From NCBI RefSeq assembly GCF_000373925.1, contig NZ_KB892782.1:1-52000 (forward strand): DNA of 52,000 nucleotides. The letters run 5' to 3'. The notes under the pieces were generated by a model. That model did no database searches, was not told the origin of the DNA, and saw nothing but the letters and a program-made list of their open reading frames with translations. The stretch comes from Actinopolymorpha alba DSM 45243 (GTDB lineage Bacteria; Actinomycetota; Actinomycetes; Propionibacteriales; Actinopolymorphaceae). Position numbers and translations under genes: made by a program. Below, one piece after another: positions 23,472 through 32,339 of this stretch (positions within the stretch are counted from its first letter, which is position 1; every line of letters starts with the position of its first letter).

Positions 23472-24583
23472 CAGTGGCGAGCCTCCGCCTCGGCGGCGGC
23501 GTTCTCGATCTGGACGAGCACCTGCGCTGGCCGGACGGTGCCGAGCAGCGCGCCGATGTCGTCGACGATCACGCCTCGTCCCGTCGGGGAGGACAGCGCC
23601 GCGTCGAGGGCGCCGCGCAGGGAGCCGGTCGCGCTCGCGACGGTGCCGCCGCGGTGCAGGACGGTCGGGGTCACCTCGTCCTCGCCGGTCAGGCGGGAGA
23701 CATCCAGCCAGCCCTGGGGACGGCGGGCGTCGTCGAGCACCAGCACCCACCCCTCCACGGACGTACGCCTGGCCACCTCCGCGTCGGCACCGACCTCCAC
23801 CGTCGGCTCCTTCTCCAGCGGCAGCCCGTCAGCCGGTGTGAACGACAACGCACGGTAACCACGGTCCTTGCCCACGAATCCCGCCACGAAGTCGTCGGCC
23901 GGGTCGGCCAGGAGGTCTGGCGGGGTGGCCACCTGGGCAAGATGCCCGCCGGCCTGGAAGACCGCCACCTGGTCGCCAAGCTTGATCGCCTCGTCGATGT
24001 CGTGGGTGACGAACACGATGGTCTTGCCGAGGTCCTGCTGAAGCCGGAGGAACTCGTCCTGCAGGCTTTCGCGAACCACCGGGTCAACCGCGCTGAATGG
24101 CTCATCCATCAGCATGATCGGCGGGTCGGCCCCGAGCGCCCGGGCGACTCCGACCCGCTGCTGCTGCCCGCCCGAGAGCTGGGAGGGGTAGCGGTCGGAG
24201 AGCTCGGGAGGGAGCCCGACGAGCTCGAGGAGTTCCATCGCCCGCTGCCGGGCCTTCTTGCGCCGCCAGCCCAGGAGGATCGGGACGGTCGCGACGTTGT
24301 CGACGACAGTGCGGTGCGGGAACAGTCCCGCGTGCTGGATGACGTAGCCGATGCCGCGACGGAGCGTGGCCGGGTCACTCGTGTTCGTGTCCGTGCCGTC
24401 GATGAGGATCCGCCCGCCGGTCGGCTCGACCATGCGGTTGATCATCCGGAGAGATGTGGTCTTGCCACAGCCGGACGGTCCCACCAGCACCGTGATCTTG
24501 CCGGAAGGGACATGCAGATCCACCGAGTCCACCGCGACGGTGCCGTCGGGGTAACGCTTGGTGACCGCATCGAACTCGATCAC
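23471..24583 (-). CDS. Osmoprotectant ABC transporter ATP-binding protein with CBS region
   Basis: The product has 370 residues. The ATPase domain has Walker A (VGPSGCGKTT), Q-loop (GYVIQHAGLFPH), signature (LSGGQQQRVGVARAL), Walker B (IMLMDEPFSAVDP) and H-loop (FVTHDIDEA). The C-terminal 110 residues resemble the CBS pair of OpuA/OpuC ATPases, which senses ionic strength or cyclic-di-AMP in relatives; here only the second CBS-like part (VASATGSLRGALDAALSSPTGRGVIVDD) is clear. GTG at 24583 has GAGGAGG 7 nt upstream. It is the first gene of the operon (ATPase, permease, permease, binding protein). Confidence 0.93.
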   Translation of the reverse strand: MIEFDAVTKRYPDGTVAVDSVDLHVPSGKITVLVGPSGCGKTTSLRMINRMVEPTGGRILIDGTDTNTSDPATLRRGIGYVIQHAGLFPHRTVVDNVATVPILLGWRRKKARQRAMELLELVGLPPELSDRYPSQLSGGQQQRVGVARALGADPPIMLMDEPFSAVDPVVRESLQDEFLRLQQDLGKTIVFVTHDIDEAIKLGDQVAVFQAGGHLAQVATPPDLLADPADDFVAGFVGKDRGYRALSFTPADGLPLEKEPTVEVGADAEVARRTSVEGWVLVLDDARRPQGWLDVSRLTGEDEVTPTVLHRGGTVASATGSLRGALDAALSSPTGRGVIVDDIGALLGTVRPAQVLVQIENAAAEAEARH

Positions 24584-25084
24584 GTCGGACCTCCTCGGTC
24601 CTCGGGGCACGGCACGACCCGAACCCCCCGACGGGCGCCGTCGTACGCGCACCACCCTAACCAGGTGCTTCCGACAGGCATCGCCCTCAACGGGCGGACC
24701 TCGGGACCGGACCTCGCAGCCGGACCTCCGCTCGCGCCGCGACGCAGAGTGGTCGGACAGCCAACCGCGTTCGCGGTCGTGGCCGCACCCTCGCGGCGTG
24801 GCGCGGTCTGACGAAGCGGAAGCCGGCTTGGAACTTGGCGACGACGTGTGGTGAGGCGGTTCTCTCATCGACGCGGCGGGATTCGCGATGGCGATCAGCC
24901 GGATTTCCTGAAGCGGGCGGCGCCACAACCGACAGGCACCGTGCTCATTGCGAGACCTCCAGGCCTGCCCACGATATGAGACAAGAGCCCTGACGTCTCA
25001 ACATCCGAAACAATTGGGGTACGCGGTGCGAGACGGGGGACCCAACACAGCAGTGCGGCGACCAGGAGGAGCGAGTAGGCCTCC

Positions 25085-25138
25085 CGGGTTGTCATAGGTA
25101 TCTCGGTCTCTTAGCCGAGATACCTATGACAACCCGGC
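25085..25138. repeat. Perfect 23-bp inverted repeat
   Basis: The left arm (25085-25107) begins CCGGGTTGTCATAGG and the right arm (25116-25138) ends CCTATGACAACCCGG; all 23 positions pair, with an 8-nt centre TCTCTTAG. The inner part contains GGTATCTCGG / CCGAGATACC. It may be an operator for either divergent unit, an RNA hairpin or the tip of a mobile repeat. Confidence 0.9.
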
Positions 25139-25239
25139 AAGGCCACTCCGCCGCACCCACTTCGGCGCAGCCGCCTTGCCGCGCACCGCTGGGGATCAGC
25201 GAGGTCGGGACTACCGAGCCCACAGAGAGCCCGGGTAAG

Positions 25240-25253
25240 TTACCCGCGAGTAA
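25240..25253. promoter_or_regulatory. Putative TetR-type operator before the Fe-S reductase gene
   Basis: TTACCCGCGAGTAA is a near-perfect palindrome of the TTAC-N6-GTAA form used by several actinobacterial TetR-type regulators of fatty-acid metabolism. It lies 95 bp upstream of the start of the EtfD-like gene. The regulator is not in this window; the link to fatty acids is inference. Confidence 0.45.
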
Positions 25254-25348
25254 GGTCAGTGCTGGGAACGGCGTACCCCGGCCGGCGCCCCGCCCGCCGT
25301 ACGCTCGACCTGGCCCTGCCACCTCAGCGACGCAGAGGAGCTGCCCGG

Positions 25349-27601
25349 ATGCGAGCCGCCGCGATCATCGTCTCCACCGTGCTGACCCTTGTGGCCGTCG
25401 CGCTGGTCGCCCGCACCGTCGCCTCGATGGTCGGTGTGATCCGGCTCGGCCAGCCCGCGGTCGGGCGTACGAACCAACCGGCGCAGCGCTGGCGCACCAT
25501 GCTGCGCGAAACCCTGGGACACACCCGGCTGCTCAAGTGGAACCTCATCGGGGCCGCGCACTGGTTCGTGTTCGTGGGGTTCGGGTTTCTGTTCTTCACC
25601 CTGGTGACGGCATACGGCCAGGTGTACGCCGGCGCCGACTGGGCCCTGCCGATCATCGGCCACTGGTGGCCGTACGAACTCGCCTCCGAACTCATCGCCG
25701 TGCTGACCCTGGTGGCGATCCTCACCCTGATCGTGATCCGGCAACGCGCCCATCCGCGCCGGCTCGGGCGATCGAGCAGGTTCACCGGGTCGACGTTCTG
25801 GCAGGCCTATTACGTCGAGTACACGATCCTGGCGGTTGCGGTCTGCATCCTGCTCCTGCGTGGCTTCGAGGGCGCGCTCGCCGGCACCGGGTGGAGTCCG
25901 CACTTCGCCCTGAGCTATCCGCTCGTCGCGGCGTTCTCCGGGATGAGCCCGGCCGCGCTGGCCAACGCGATCTGGATTGTGGCGACCATCAAGATCGCCG
26001 TCTCGGCGGCGTGGCTCATCGTGATCGCCGCCAACCCCACGATGGGCGTGGCCTGGCACCGGTTCACGGCGTTCTTCAACATCTGGTTCAAGCGGAATGC
26101 CGACGGCGGTACGGCGCTCGGTCCACTGCAGCCGATGTACTCCAAGGGGCAGCCGATCAACTTCGAGGACCCCGGCGAGGACGACATCTTCGGTGCCGGC
26201 GCGGTCGAGGAGTTCACCTGGAAGGGCCTGCTCGACTTCACAACCTGCACCGAGTGCGGCCGCTGCCAGTCGGTCTGCCCGGCCTGGAACACCGGCAAGC
26301 CGCTGTCCCCCAAGCTCTTCGTCCTCGGCCTGCGCGACCACGCGCACGCGAAGGCCCCCTACCTCCAGACGCCCGAGACCGAACGCGACGCCCTGCCCGC
26401 CGCACTGAAGGCCGAGGCGGCCCGCGCGCTGGTCGGCCCGACCGACGCCAGTGCGGACGGCTCGCCGGGCGCCGTGATCGATCCCGACGTGCTCTGGTCG
26501 TGCACGACCTGCGGCGCCTGCGTGGAGCAATGTCCGGTTGACATCGAGCACGTCGATCACATCGTGGATGTACGCCGGCATCAGGTGCTGGTCGAGTCGG
26601 AGTTCCCGAGCGAGCTGAACCAACTCTTCCGCGGCCTGGAGAGCAAGGGCAACCCGTGGAACATGAACGCCTCGGGTCGGATGGACTGGGCGAAGAACCT
26701 GCCGTTCGAGGTACCCGTACTCGGCAGCGGCGTCGAGAGCCTCGGCGAGGTGGAGTACCTCTTCTGGGTGGGGTGCGCGGGCGCGTACGACGACCGGGCG
26801 AAGAAGACCACGCAGGCGGTGGCGGAGCTGCTGCACATGGCGGGCGTGTCGTTCGCCGTCCTCGGGCAGGCCGAGACGTGCACTGGCGATCCGGCCCGGC
26901 GGTCGGGCAACGAGTTCGTCTACCAGATGCTCGCCCAGCAGAACGTCGAGACGCTGCGCGAGGCGGGCGCGACGAAGGCCGTCGTGACCTGCGCCCACTG
27001 CTTCAACACGATCAAGAACGAGTACCGCCAGCTCGGCCTCGAGCTCGAGGTGGTCCACCACACCCAGCTGCTCAACCGACTGGTGCGTGACGGCAGGCTG
27101 ACGCCAGTGCCGCCGCCCGCGGACAGCAACGGTGACGGCCGCCGCGGCGAGTCCCTCCAGCCGGTGACGTACCACGACCCCTGCTACCTCGGCCGGCACA
27201 ACCAGGTCTACGAACCCCCGCGCGAACTCCTCGGCGCACTACCCGGCGTCGAGGTCCGCGAGATGCCACGCAGCGGGAGCACGTCGTTCTGCTGCGGCGC
27301 GGGCGGTGCCCGGATGTGGATGGAGGAACGCATCGGCAGCCGGGTCAACCTCGAGCGCACCTCCGAAGCGGTCGCCACCGGGGCTGAGCGGATCGCCACC
27401 GGCTGTCCGTTCTGCAAGGTGATGCTGTCCGATGGCGTCACCCAGCAGCAGGCGGACGGATCAGCCGGCCAGGACGTCGAGGTGATCGACGTCGCCCAGC
27501 TACTCCTGGAGTCGGTACGCCGCGGGACGATCCCGCCTCGCGAGGAGAAACCCCAGGTCAGCGAGGGTAACGAGGCTTCCAGCGGGCCGGTGTCGAGCTG
27601 A
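25349..27601 (+). CDS. Membrane (Fe-S) oxidoreductase, EtfD/HdrD-like
   Basis: The product has 750 residues. The N-terminal third has about five membrane segments (NarI-like) with histidines that could bind heme. Next comes a ferredoxin-type domain with two 4Fe-4S motifs: CTECGRCQSVCP and CTTCGACVEQCP. The C-terminal half has two cysteine-rich CCG domains: CAHCFNTI, HDPCYLGRHN, CCGAGGARMW, CPFCKVML. This layout is that of mycobacterial Rv0338c (EtfD), which passes electrons from acyl-CoA dehydrogenases via ETF to the quinone pool. The ATG at 25349 has a GAGGAG site 8 nt upstream and starts right before the first helix. The upstream TTAC...GTAA dyad fits a fatty-acid regulon. Confidence 0.9.
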   Translation: MRAAAIIVSTVLTLVAVALVARTVASMVGVIRLGQPAVGRTNQPAQRWRTMLRETLGHTRLLKWNLIGAAHWFVFVGFGFLFFTLVTAYGQVYAGADWALPIIGHWWPYELASELIAVLTLVAILTLIVIRQRAHPRRLGRSSRFTGSTFWQAYYVEYTILAVAVCILLLRGFEGALAGTGWSPHFALSYPLVAAFSGMSPAALANAIWIVATIKIAVSAAWLIVIAANPTMGVAWHRFTAFFNIWFKRNADGGTALGPLQPMYSKGQPINFEDPGEDDIFGAGAVEEFTWKGLLDFTTCTECGRCQSVCPAWNTGKPLSPKLFVLGLRDHAHAKAPYLQTPETERDALPAALKAEAARALVGPTDASADGSPGAVIDPDVLWSCTTCGACVEQCPVDIEHVDHIVDVRRHQVLVESEFPSELNQLFRGLESKGNPWNMNASGRMDWAKNLPFEVPVLGSGVESLGEVEYLFWVGCAGAYDDRAKKTTQAVAELLHMAGVSFAVLGQAETCTGDPARRSGNEFVYQMLAQQNVETLREAGATKAVVTCAHCFNTIKNEYRQLGLELEVVHHTQLLNRLVRDGRLTPVPPPADSNGDGRRGESLQPVTYHDPCYLGRHNQVYEPPRELLGALPGVEVREMPRSGSTSFCCGAGGARMWMEERIGSRVNLERTSEAVATGAERIATGCPFCKVMLSDGVTQQQADGSAGQDVEVIDVAQLLLESVRRGTIPPREEKPQVSEGNEASSGPVSS

Positions 27602-27620
27602 GTTCACGATGCTGCCACAT

Positions 27621-27663
27621 TTGGCGCTTGACCTGACGCCAAGTTGACGCCAAGATGGCGTCA
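27621..27663. promoter_or_regulatory. Operator cluster overlapping the start of the RHH gene
   Basis: Half-sites TTGGCG (27621), TGACGCCAAG (27634), TGACGCCAAG (27645) and TGGCGTCA (27656) are packed in 43 bp. The last two form a perfect 8-bp inverted repeat with a 3-nt centre, and the final A of it is the first base of the ATG at 27663. RHH dimers bind such repeated half-sites, so autoregulation of the downstream gene is likely. Confidence 0.7.
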
Positions 27664-28190
27664 TGGAAATCACGCCGTACATCGAAAGCATCCGCCGCGA
27701 CCTCGCCGTCGCCGCGGAGGTGGCGGGGGCCGATGCCCGCGCAGCAGCAGAGCGCCTGACGGCCGCGCTGGATGCCGCCGTACGGCTTGCTCTGATGGAG
27801 GCACTCTCGACGGCAGCCGAAGAGATCACCCGTGACCTGGCGCCCGGCTCGGTGGAGGTCAGACTCCGCGGCCGGAACCCGGAGTTCGTGGTGACGCCGC
27901 CGCCGGGTGAGCCGGAGATCCCCACCCCGCCGGAGCCACCCATCCCGCCAGTCCCGCCCATGCCGGAAGGCGAGCAGGGCACGGCCCGGGTGACCCTCCG
28001 CCTCCCCGAACCCCTCAAGGCCCGGGCCGAAGAGGCGGCCGCCCGCGAGGGCATCTCGGTCAACACCTGGCTCGTCCGCGCGGTCAGTGCCGCCCTGGCC
28101 GAGCCCCCGCCGGAACGCCGGGCCCCACGGGGTCCCAGCTCGCGCGTCGGCCCGCACATCGGCCAGCGTCTGACCGGCTGGGCCCGCTAG
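27663..28190 (+). CDS. Ribbon-helix-helix (Arc/HicB-like) DNA-binding protein
   Basis: The product has 175 residues. The N-terminal 75 residues form an alanine-rich helical region; a proline-rich linker (PPPGEPEIPTPPEPPIPPV) follows; then comes an RHH domain, GTARVTLRLPEPLKARAEEAAAREGISVNTWLVRAVSAALA. The RHH strand (ARVTLRLP) and helices are clear. The layout (helical part, proline linker, RHH) is the common regulator placed before DUF4097 genes in actinobacteria. The operator cluster at its start suggests tight self-repression. The next gene follows after 127 bp. Confidence 0.88.
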   Translation: MEITPYIESIRRDLAVAAEVAGADARAAAERLTAALDAAVRLALMEALSTAAEEITRDLAPGSVEVRLRGRNPEFVVTPPPGEPEIPTPPEPPIPPVPPMPEGEQGTARVTLRLPEPLKARAEEAAAREGISVNTWLVRAVSAALAEPPPERRAPRGPSSRVGPHIGQRLTGWAR

Positions 28191-28317
28191 GCCGGCTCGC
28201 CGGTCCGCACGTCACACCTGCCTCGAGCGCGCGGCTGCCTCCGCACCAGCGGCCGCCTCCGCACCCGGCAGGTGCCCCACATCCATCGCGCCACCCGACA
28301 CCCACCGGGAGTTCAGC

Positions 28318-29169
28318 ATGCCTACTTTCGCGACCCCAGAACCCATCAGCCTGCGCGTGAAGCTCGCCTCCGGCGACCTCACGATCGATGCTTCGGCGAG
28401 GAACGAGACCGAGGTCGAGGTCCGTCCGGGTAACCCCAACAAGTCGGTCGACGTCGAGGCCGCCGCGAACACCCTGGTCGAGCACCGGGACGGCACGATC
28501 GTCATCGAGGCGCCAGAGGACCGCGACCGCACCCGCTGGTTCGGCTCCACGCCGTCCCTCCATATCCGGGTTGCCCTGCCCAAGGGTTCGCACCTGCGCG
28601 GATCCACCGCCTCCGCCGACGTACGCGCGACCGGTCGGCTCGGCGACGTCGAGGTCAACACCGCGTCCGGCGACCTCCGCCTGGAGGAGGCGGCAGCACT
28701 TACCGCCCAGACCGCGAGCGGTGACGTCATCGGCCGCCAGATCGTTGGGGACGCCAAGGTCCAGACCGCCTCCGGCGACGTGTCGATCCGGGAGATCCAC
28801 GGCCAGGCAATGGTGTCCACGGCGTCCGGCGACGTCCAACTCGGCCAGGTCCACAGCCTGCTTCGCCTGCAAACCGCCTCGGGCGACGCCACTGTCGACG
28901 CGGCGCACGACTCGGTCGAGACCACCACCGCCTCCGGCGACGTGCGCATCGGTTCGGTCCAGCGGGGGCAGGTCGCAGCGAACGGCGCCTCCGGTGACAT
29001 CCGGATCGGAGTCCAGAAGGGCACCGCCGCCTGGCTCGACGTCTCCTCGCTCTCCGGCGACGTCCGGTCCGCACTCGACGAGGCCGACCAGCCCGGCGAC
29101 ACCGAGGAAACCGTCGAGATCCGCGCCCGCACGCTCAGCGGCGACATCACGATCAGCCGCGCACGCTGA
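28318..29169 (+). CDS. DUF4097 family beta-strand repeat protein
   Basis: The product has 283 residues, dominated by a repeated TASGDV motif (LASGDLTID, NTASGDLRL, QTASGDVIG, QTASGDVSI, STASGDVQL, QTASGDATV, TTASGDVRI, GASGDIRI, SLSGDVRS, TLSGDITI). The repeats build a right-handed beta-helix or beta-roll. DUF4097 proteins are putative adhesins or surface proteins, but this one has no signal peptide or anchor and is probably cytoplasmic. It follows the RHH regulator gene in the same direction and is likely its target. Confidence 0.92.
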   Translation: MPTFATPEPISLRVKLASGDLTIDASARNETEVEVRPGNPNKSVDVEAAANTLVEHRDGTIVIEAPEDRDRTRWFGSTPSLHIRVALPKGSHLRGSTASADVRATGRLGDVEVNTASGDLRLEEAAALTAQTASGDVIGRQIVGDAKVQTASGDVSIREIHGQAMVSTASGDVQLGQVHSLLRLQTASGDATVDAAHDSVETTTASGDVRIGSVQRGQVAANGASGDIRIGVQKGTAAWLDVSSLSGDVRSALDEADQPGDTEETVEIRARTLSGDITISRAR

Positions 29170-29214
29170 CCCAGACCCGTTCATCAGAAGCGACCCAGGA
29201 CTGGAGCAATCACC

Positions 29215-29460
29215 ATGTTGAACGACTACGCGATCTACCACCTGGCCCGGCAACGGCAGGACGAGATCATCAACGGCGGCTTGACAGGCCGGAGGGACCG
29301 GAGGACCGGCGTACGCCACGGCCCGCCGCGGCGTATCGGCCCCGGTGTCCGAGATCGCTTCGCACGGAGCCTGCGCCTGCTGGCCGACCGCATCGAACCA
29401 ACACGGTCGCGCCCGGCCCACCTGGTCCGCATCCCCACCCAACACCCGCGCACCAACTGA
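29215..29460 (+). CDS. Small basic protein downstream of DUF4097
   Basis: The product has 81 residues, MLNDYAIYHLARQRQDEIINGGLTGRRDRR..., with a short N-terminal helix and an arginine-rich remainder. It resembles in style the small proteins often found after DUF4097 genes in actinobacteria, but I recognise no named family. A GGAG site lies 9 nt before the ATG; the gap to the previous gene is 45 bp, so the three genes probably form one operon. Confidence 0.65.
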   Translation: MLNDYAIYHLARQRQDEIINGGLTGRRDRRTGVRHGPPRRIGPGVRDRFARSLRLLADRIEPTRSRPAHLVRIPTQHPRTN

Positions 29461-29506
29461 GCGGGGGGTGCGACCCAGGGCAGGTACGACACAGGGCAGG
29501 TGCGAC

Positions 29507-30349
29507 CTAGGCCAGGTCGATCAGAGCGTGGACCGGCCAGTGGTCAGAGGCCCAGCGGCCCTCGAGGGTGAAGGCGTTGATCGCGGCGGACCGGACCCGC
29601 GTCTCCGACCGGGCGAGAATCCAGTCGATGCGGTGCCCACCGACGACCGGCGGCTGGTAGCCGTGGAACGTGCCGTACGCCGGCGTACGGCGTTCCTCCG
29701 CAGCTGTCCAGCTGTCCCGCAGACCAGCGGAGCCCACCAGGATGTCGTAGGGCTCGGACGCCTCGGCCGGCACGTTGAAGTCGCCGGTGACGATCACGGG
29801 AAGGTCGGCGTCGAACTCCGCGAGCCGCTGCGCGACGAGTTCGGCACCTCGACGCTGGGCCTTCTCGATCTCGTGGTCGAGGTGGGTGTTGAGGACGACG
29901 AACTCCCGGCCGGTCGCCTGGTCGGTGAACCTCACCCACGTTGCCATGCGTACGACGTAGTTGCCCCAGGTCGTGGAGCCCACCACATCGGGGGTGTCAG
30001 ACAACCAGAACTGATCGAGTTCGCGAACCGCGAGCCGGCGGGCGTCGAAGAAGATGGCCATGAACTCGCCGCGGTTGCCGCCCTCGCGCCCCGTACCCAC
30101 CCACTCGTATCCGTCCGGGAGGTCGTCGGCGACCTCGAGCAGTTGGTGGTGCAGGCCCTCCTGGGTACCCATCACTGTCGGGCACTCCGACCGCAGCAGC
30201 GCGGCGGTCGTCGGGCGGCGCTCGACCCACGGATCGGGCAGGCCGTCACCGGCGTTCCGGAGGTTGAACGACATCACGTGGAGGGCCGGAGCCTCGGCGG
30301 GCCCGACGAGCGGATTCGGCTGAGCATCTGACGTACGACGGTTCACCAC
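29507..30349 (-). CDS. Endonuclease/exonuclease/phosphatase (EEP) family hydrolase
   Basis: The product has 280 residues. EEP motifs are in order: LHVMSFNLRNAG, GTQEGLHHQ (metal-binding Glu), VVLNTHLDHE, VIVTGDFNVPAEA, and the C-terminal GHRIDWILAR and RWASDHWPVHALI (catalytic His). The fold covers DNases, sphingomyelinases and inositol phosphatases; no signal peptide is present, so a cytoplasmic phosphodiesterase or phosphatase is the cautious call. Confidence 0.92.
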   Translation of the reverse strand: MVNRRTSDAQPNPLVGPAEAPALHVMSFNLRNAGDGLPDPWVERRPTTAALLRSECPTVMGTQEGLHHQLLEVADDLPDGYEWVGTGREGGNRGEFMAIFFDARRLAVRELDQFWLSDTPDVVGSTTWGNYVVRMATWVRFTDQATGREFVVLNTHLDHEIEKAQRRGAELVAQRLAEFDADLPVIVTGDFNVPAEASEPYDILVGSAGLRDSWTAAEERRTPAYGTFHGYQPPVVGGHRIDWILARSETRVRSAAINAFTLEGRWASDHWPVHALIDLA

Positions 30350-30434
30350 GCCCGCCAGCCTTTCGTACTCTGGGCACGCCCGACCACCTTCGTCACCGAC
30401 CCGACCGGGATCGGTAACGGTCCAGCCATCCAGG

Positions 30435-32339
30435 TCAGCCCCGGCGCGGCCGGGGCAGGCCGAACCTCCGGTGGGCCCGCTCGGCCCGGGACTTGATCCC
30501 GAGCAGCATCCGGCGGTCCAACGCGAAGCTGATCGGCTCCCTGAACGTCGGGCCGAACCCGAGCCGGGTCGCCCGGTCGTCGGAGAACGCGCTGCGGTAC
30601 CTACTCACGAGGCGGGTGCGGTGCGCGTCGAGCGGCTCCAGCTGGAGGAGCCAGCTGGTTGCCGCCCAGGGCTTGGCGCGCTCGAGGTCTTCCTGGTCGG
30701 GACCGTAGTACGCCACCAGCGCGCGGTTGGGGTCCACAGTCACCACGCGCATCGGAGGCAGCTTCGGGTGGAGGCGGAGTTCGTCGCCTTCGTGGAGCGC
30801 CCACTCAGGATGCAGGGCCTCGGCATTCCGGAGCCGGCCGCCGGCGAGGTTGCCCAGCCACTGGTAGCTGTAGAAGCCGGCTCGGTCCGAGCCGATCTGG
30901 GTCACCCAGGGCCAGACCTCCTCGACCGACGCGTCGATCTCCACGCCGTGGGTGAAACCCCAGCGGGGTTCGGCGACAAGCTCATCCCCTGGATGGGTGG
31001 CACGCTCCGCGGCGGCGTTCACACCCCAACGCCGGCGGCGCGGGCGCAGGAACGGCGTGACCAGCCCGGCCGCCATCACGCCGGCACCGGTGACACCCTC
31101 ACCGACGTCCCGCCAGTCGTCCCGCCCGACTCGACCCTCGGCCCGATCGCGGAGGTGCCGCAGCTGGACGAACTGCAACCAGCGGCGCAGTGCGCCCTTC
31201 CAGGCCCTGCCCATGCGTCCCAGCCCGGCGGACGCGCCCTTCGCCCGTACCGTCAACCTCGTCCTGCCATCCAGCGGGTCGAGGACGAACGCCCACGTCA
31301 GCTGCCAGTACCGCTCCGGTCGCGGCCCACTGAACGGCAGTTGCTGGCGTCCGTCGACGTCGAACAACCCGGCGAGGACGAGGGCGCGGTTGGGTTCGAA
31401 CTGGAGGACCTCCAAGCCCAGGTCGCCCCTCGGGGTCGCCGGGAGGACGTCGCCGACCCGGAGGTCCTGCAACTCCGGATGGATCTCCCGGGCGCTGCGC
31501 CGGCCGCCGTTGTCGAGGACGTCGATGCCGTAGAACCCCGCGCGGTGGCAGCCCATCTGGACGAGCCACGGCCAGACCTGCTCGGGACGGGCCCGGATGG
31601 TGATCTTCTCGGTCACCACGTGGTCGGCGTCCGGCAGAAGTTCGTCACCTGGCAGCGCCCGCTCGGCGGCCGCGCGTCCGGCGGCTTCCTCGCGTTCCCG
31701 GGTGCCGTGCTCACGCTCGAGACCAGCGAGCAGCTGGCGGCGTACCATCCGGGAGGTCGATCCGAACATCCGCAGATAACGCCGGAACGCCCGCCACGCC
31801 TCCTCGTCAGACGCGTCGACGCGGACCTCCATCGTGACCCGGGTGGTCTCGGGTCCGAACGGCACCAGCCGGATGGCCCAGGCCAGCTTGACCGAGTCGG
31901 GCTCGTCGAAGGTCCTGAACGTGTCCGCTGACGGGATGTCGAGGAAGCGCATGCGGTTGCCGCGTACCCTCGCGACGGCACCCGCGACCACCTCGCGCGG
32001 CGGGTCCTCAGCCAGGATGTGGAAGCCTGGCCGCCCGGGGGCCGCGAGAAGATCGTCGATCCGGTGCCGCGGCTGCTCCTCGCCTTGGTTCGCGCCACCA
32101 CCACGTGATGGCCGGAGGCTCCTGAAGCGGGCAGGCAGCCTGCGGATCGCGAAGACGCCGCGTACGAACGGCGACTGCTCGAGGATCTCGCCGTGCCGGA
32201 TCAGCTCCCAGGCGTCCTCCAGAGACATCGCCAGGTCGACGCTGTCGACCTCGACTACCCTCGGTGCCGGGAGGACACGATCCATCACCCGGTCGGGGGC
32301 TGCGCTCGGCTTCGACGCGGCACGAGTACCGCCGGCCAT
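30435..32339 (-). CDS. Triple SRPBCC-domain fusion protein
   Basis: The product has 634 residues that divide into three helix-grip modules. Module 1 (about 25-205) contains SLEDAWELIRHGEILEQSPFVRGVFAIRRLPARF and ends TTRVTMEVRVDA. Module 2 (about 235-400) contains KITIRARPEQVWPWLVQMGCHRAGFYGIDVLDN. Module 3 (about 460-620) contains VEIDASVEEVWPWVTQIGSDRAGFYSYQWLGN. Modules 2 and 3 are an internal duplication (VWPW...G..RAGFY, then HPE...GD.L). Single SRPBCC domains bind lipids or hydrophobic ligands. Three in one chain is unusual; function is unknown. Confidence 0.88.
   Translation of the reverse strand: MAGGTRAASKPSAAPDRVMDRVLPAPRVVEVDSVDLAMSLEDAWELIRHGEILEQSPFVRGVFAIRRLPARFRSLRPSRGGGANQGEEQPRHRIDDLLAAPGRPGFHILAEDPPREVVAGAVARVRGNRMRFLDIPSADTFRTFDEPDSVKLAWAIRLVPFGPETTRVTMEVRVDASDEEAWRAFRRYLRMFGSTSRMVRRQLLAGLEREHGTREREEAAGRAAAERALPGDELLPDADHVVTEKITIRARPEQVWPWLVQMGCHRAGFYGIDVLDNGGRRSAREIHPELQDLRVGDVLPATPRGDLGLEVLQFEPNRALVLAGLFDVDGRQQLPFSGPRPERYWQLTWAFVLDPLDGRTRLTVRAKGASAGLGRMGRAWKGALRRWLQFVQLRHLRDRAEGRVGRDDWRDVGEGVTGAGVMAAGLVTPFLRPRRRRWGVNAAAERATHPGDELVAEPRWGFTHGVEIDASVEEVWPWVTQIGSDRAGFYSYQWLGNLAGGRLRNAEALHPEWALHEGDELRLHPKLPPMRVVTVDPNRALVAYYGPDQEDLERAKPWAATSWLLQLEPLDAHRTRLVSRYRSAFSDDRATRLGFGPTFREPISFALDRRMLLGIKSRAERAHRRFGLPRPRRG

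Larger units (their letters stand above)
24584..25348. other. Divergent intergenic region, osmoprotectant operon / Fe-S reductase
   Basis: About 765 bp between two divergent transcription units, with no credible gene. Short frames starting ATGACAACCCGG on both strands come from the two arms of the palindrome at 25085-25138. A TGAGAC...GTCTCA dyad with a 12-nt spacer lies near 24976-25000. Promoters for both units must lie here. Confidence 0.5.

Noticed and set aside
25256-27199. Long open frame of 647 codons on the minus strand
   Set aside because: It is antisense to the Fe-S reductase, rich in Arg/Gly/Asp and has no domain; in very GC-rich DNA such antisense frames are expected.
30471-31931. 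Open frame of 486 codons on the plus strand
   Set aside because: Antisense to the triple SRPBCC gene; no motif, unnatural composition, no ribosome site.
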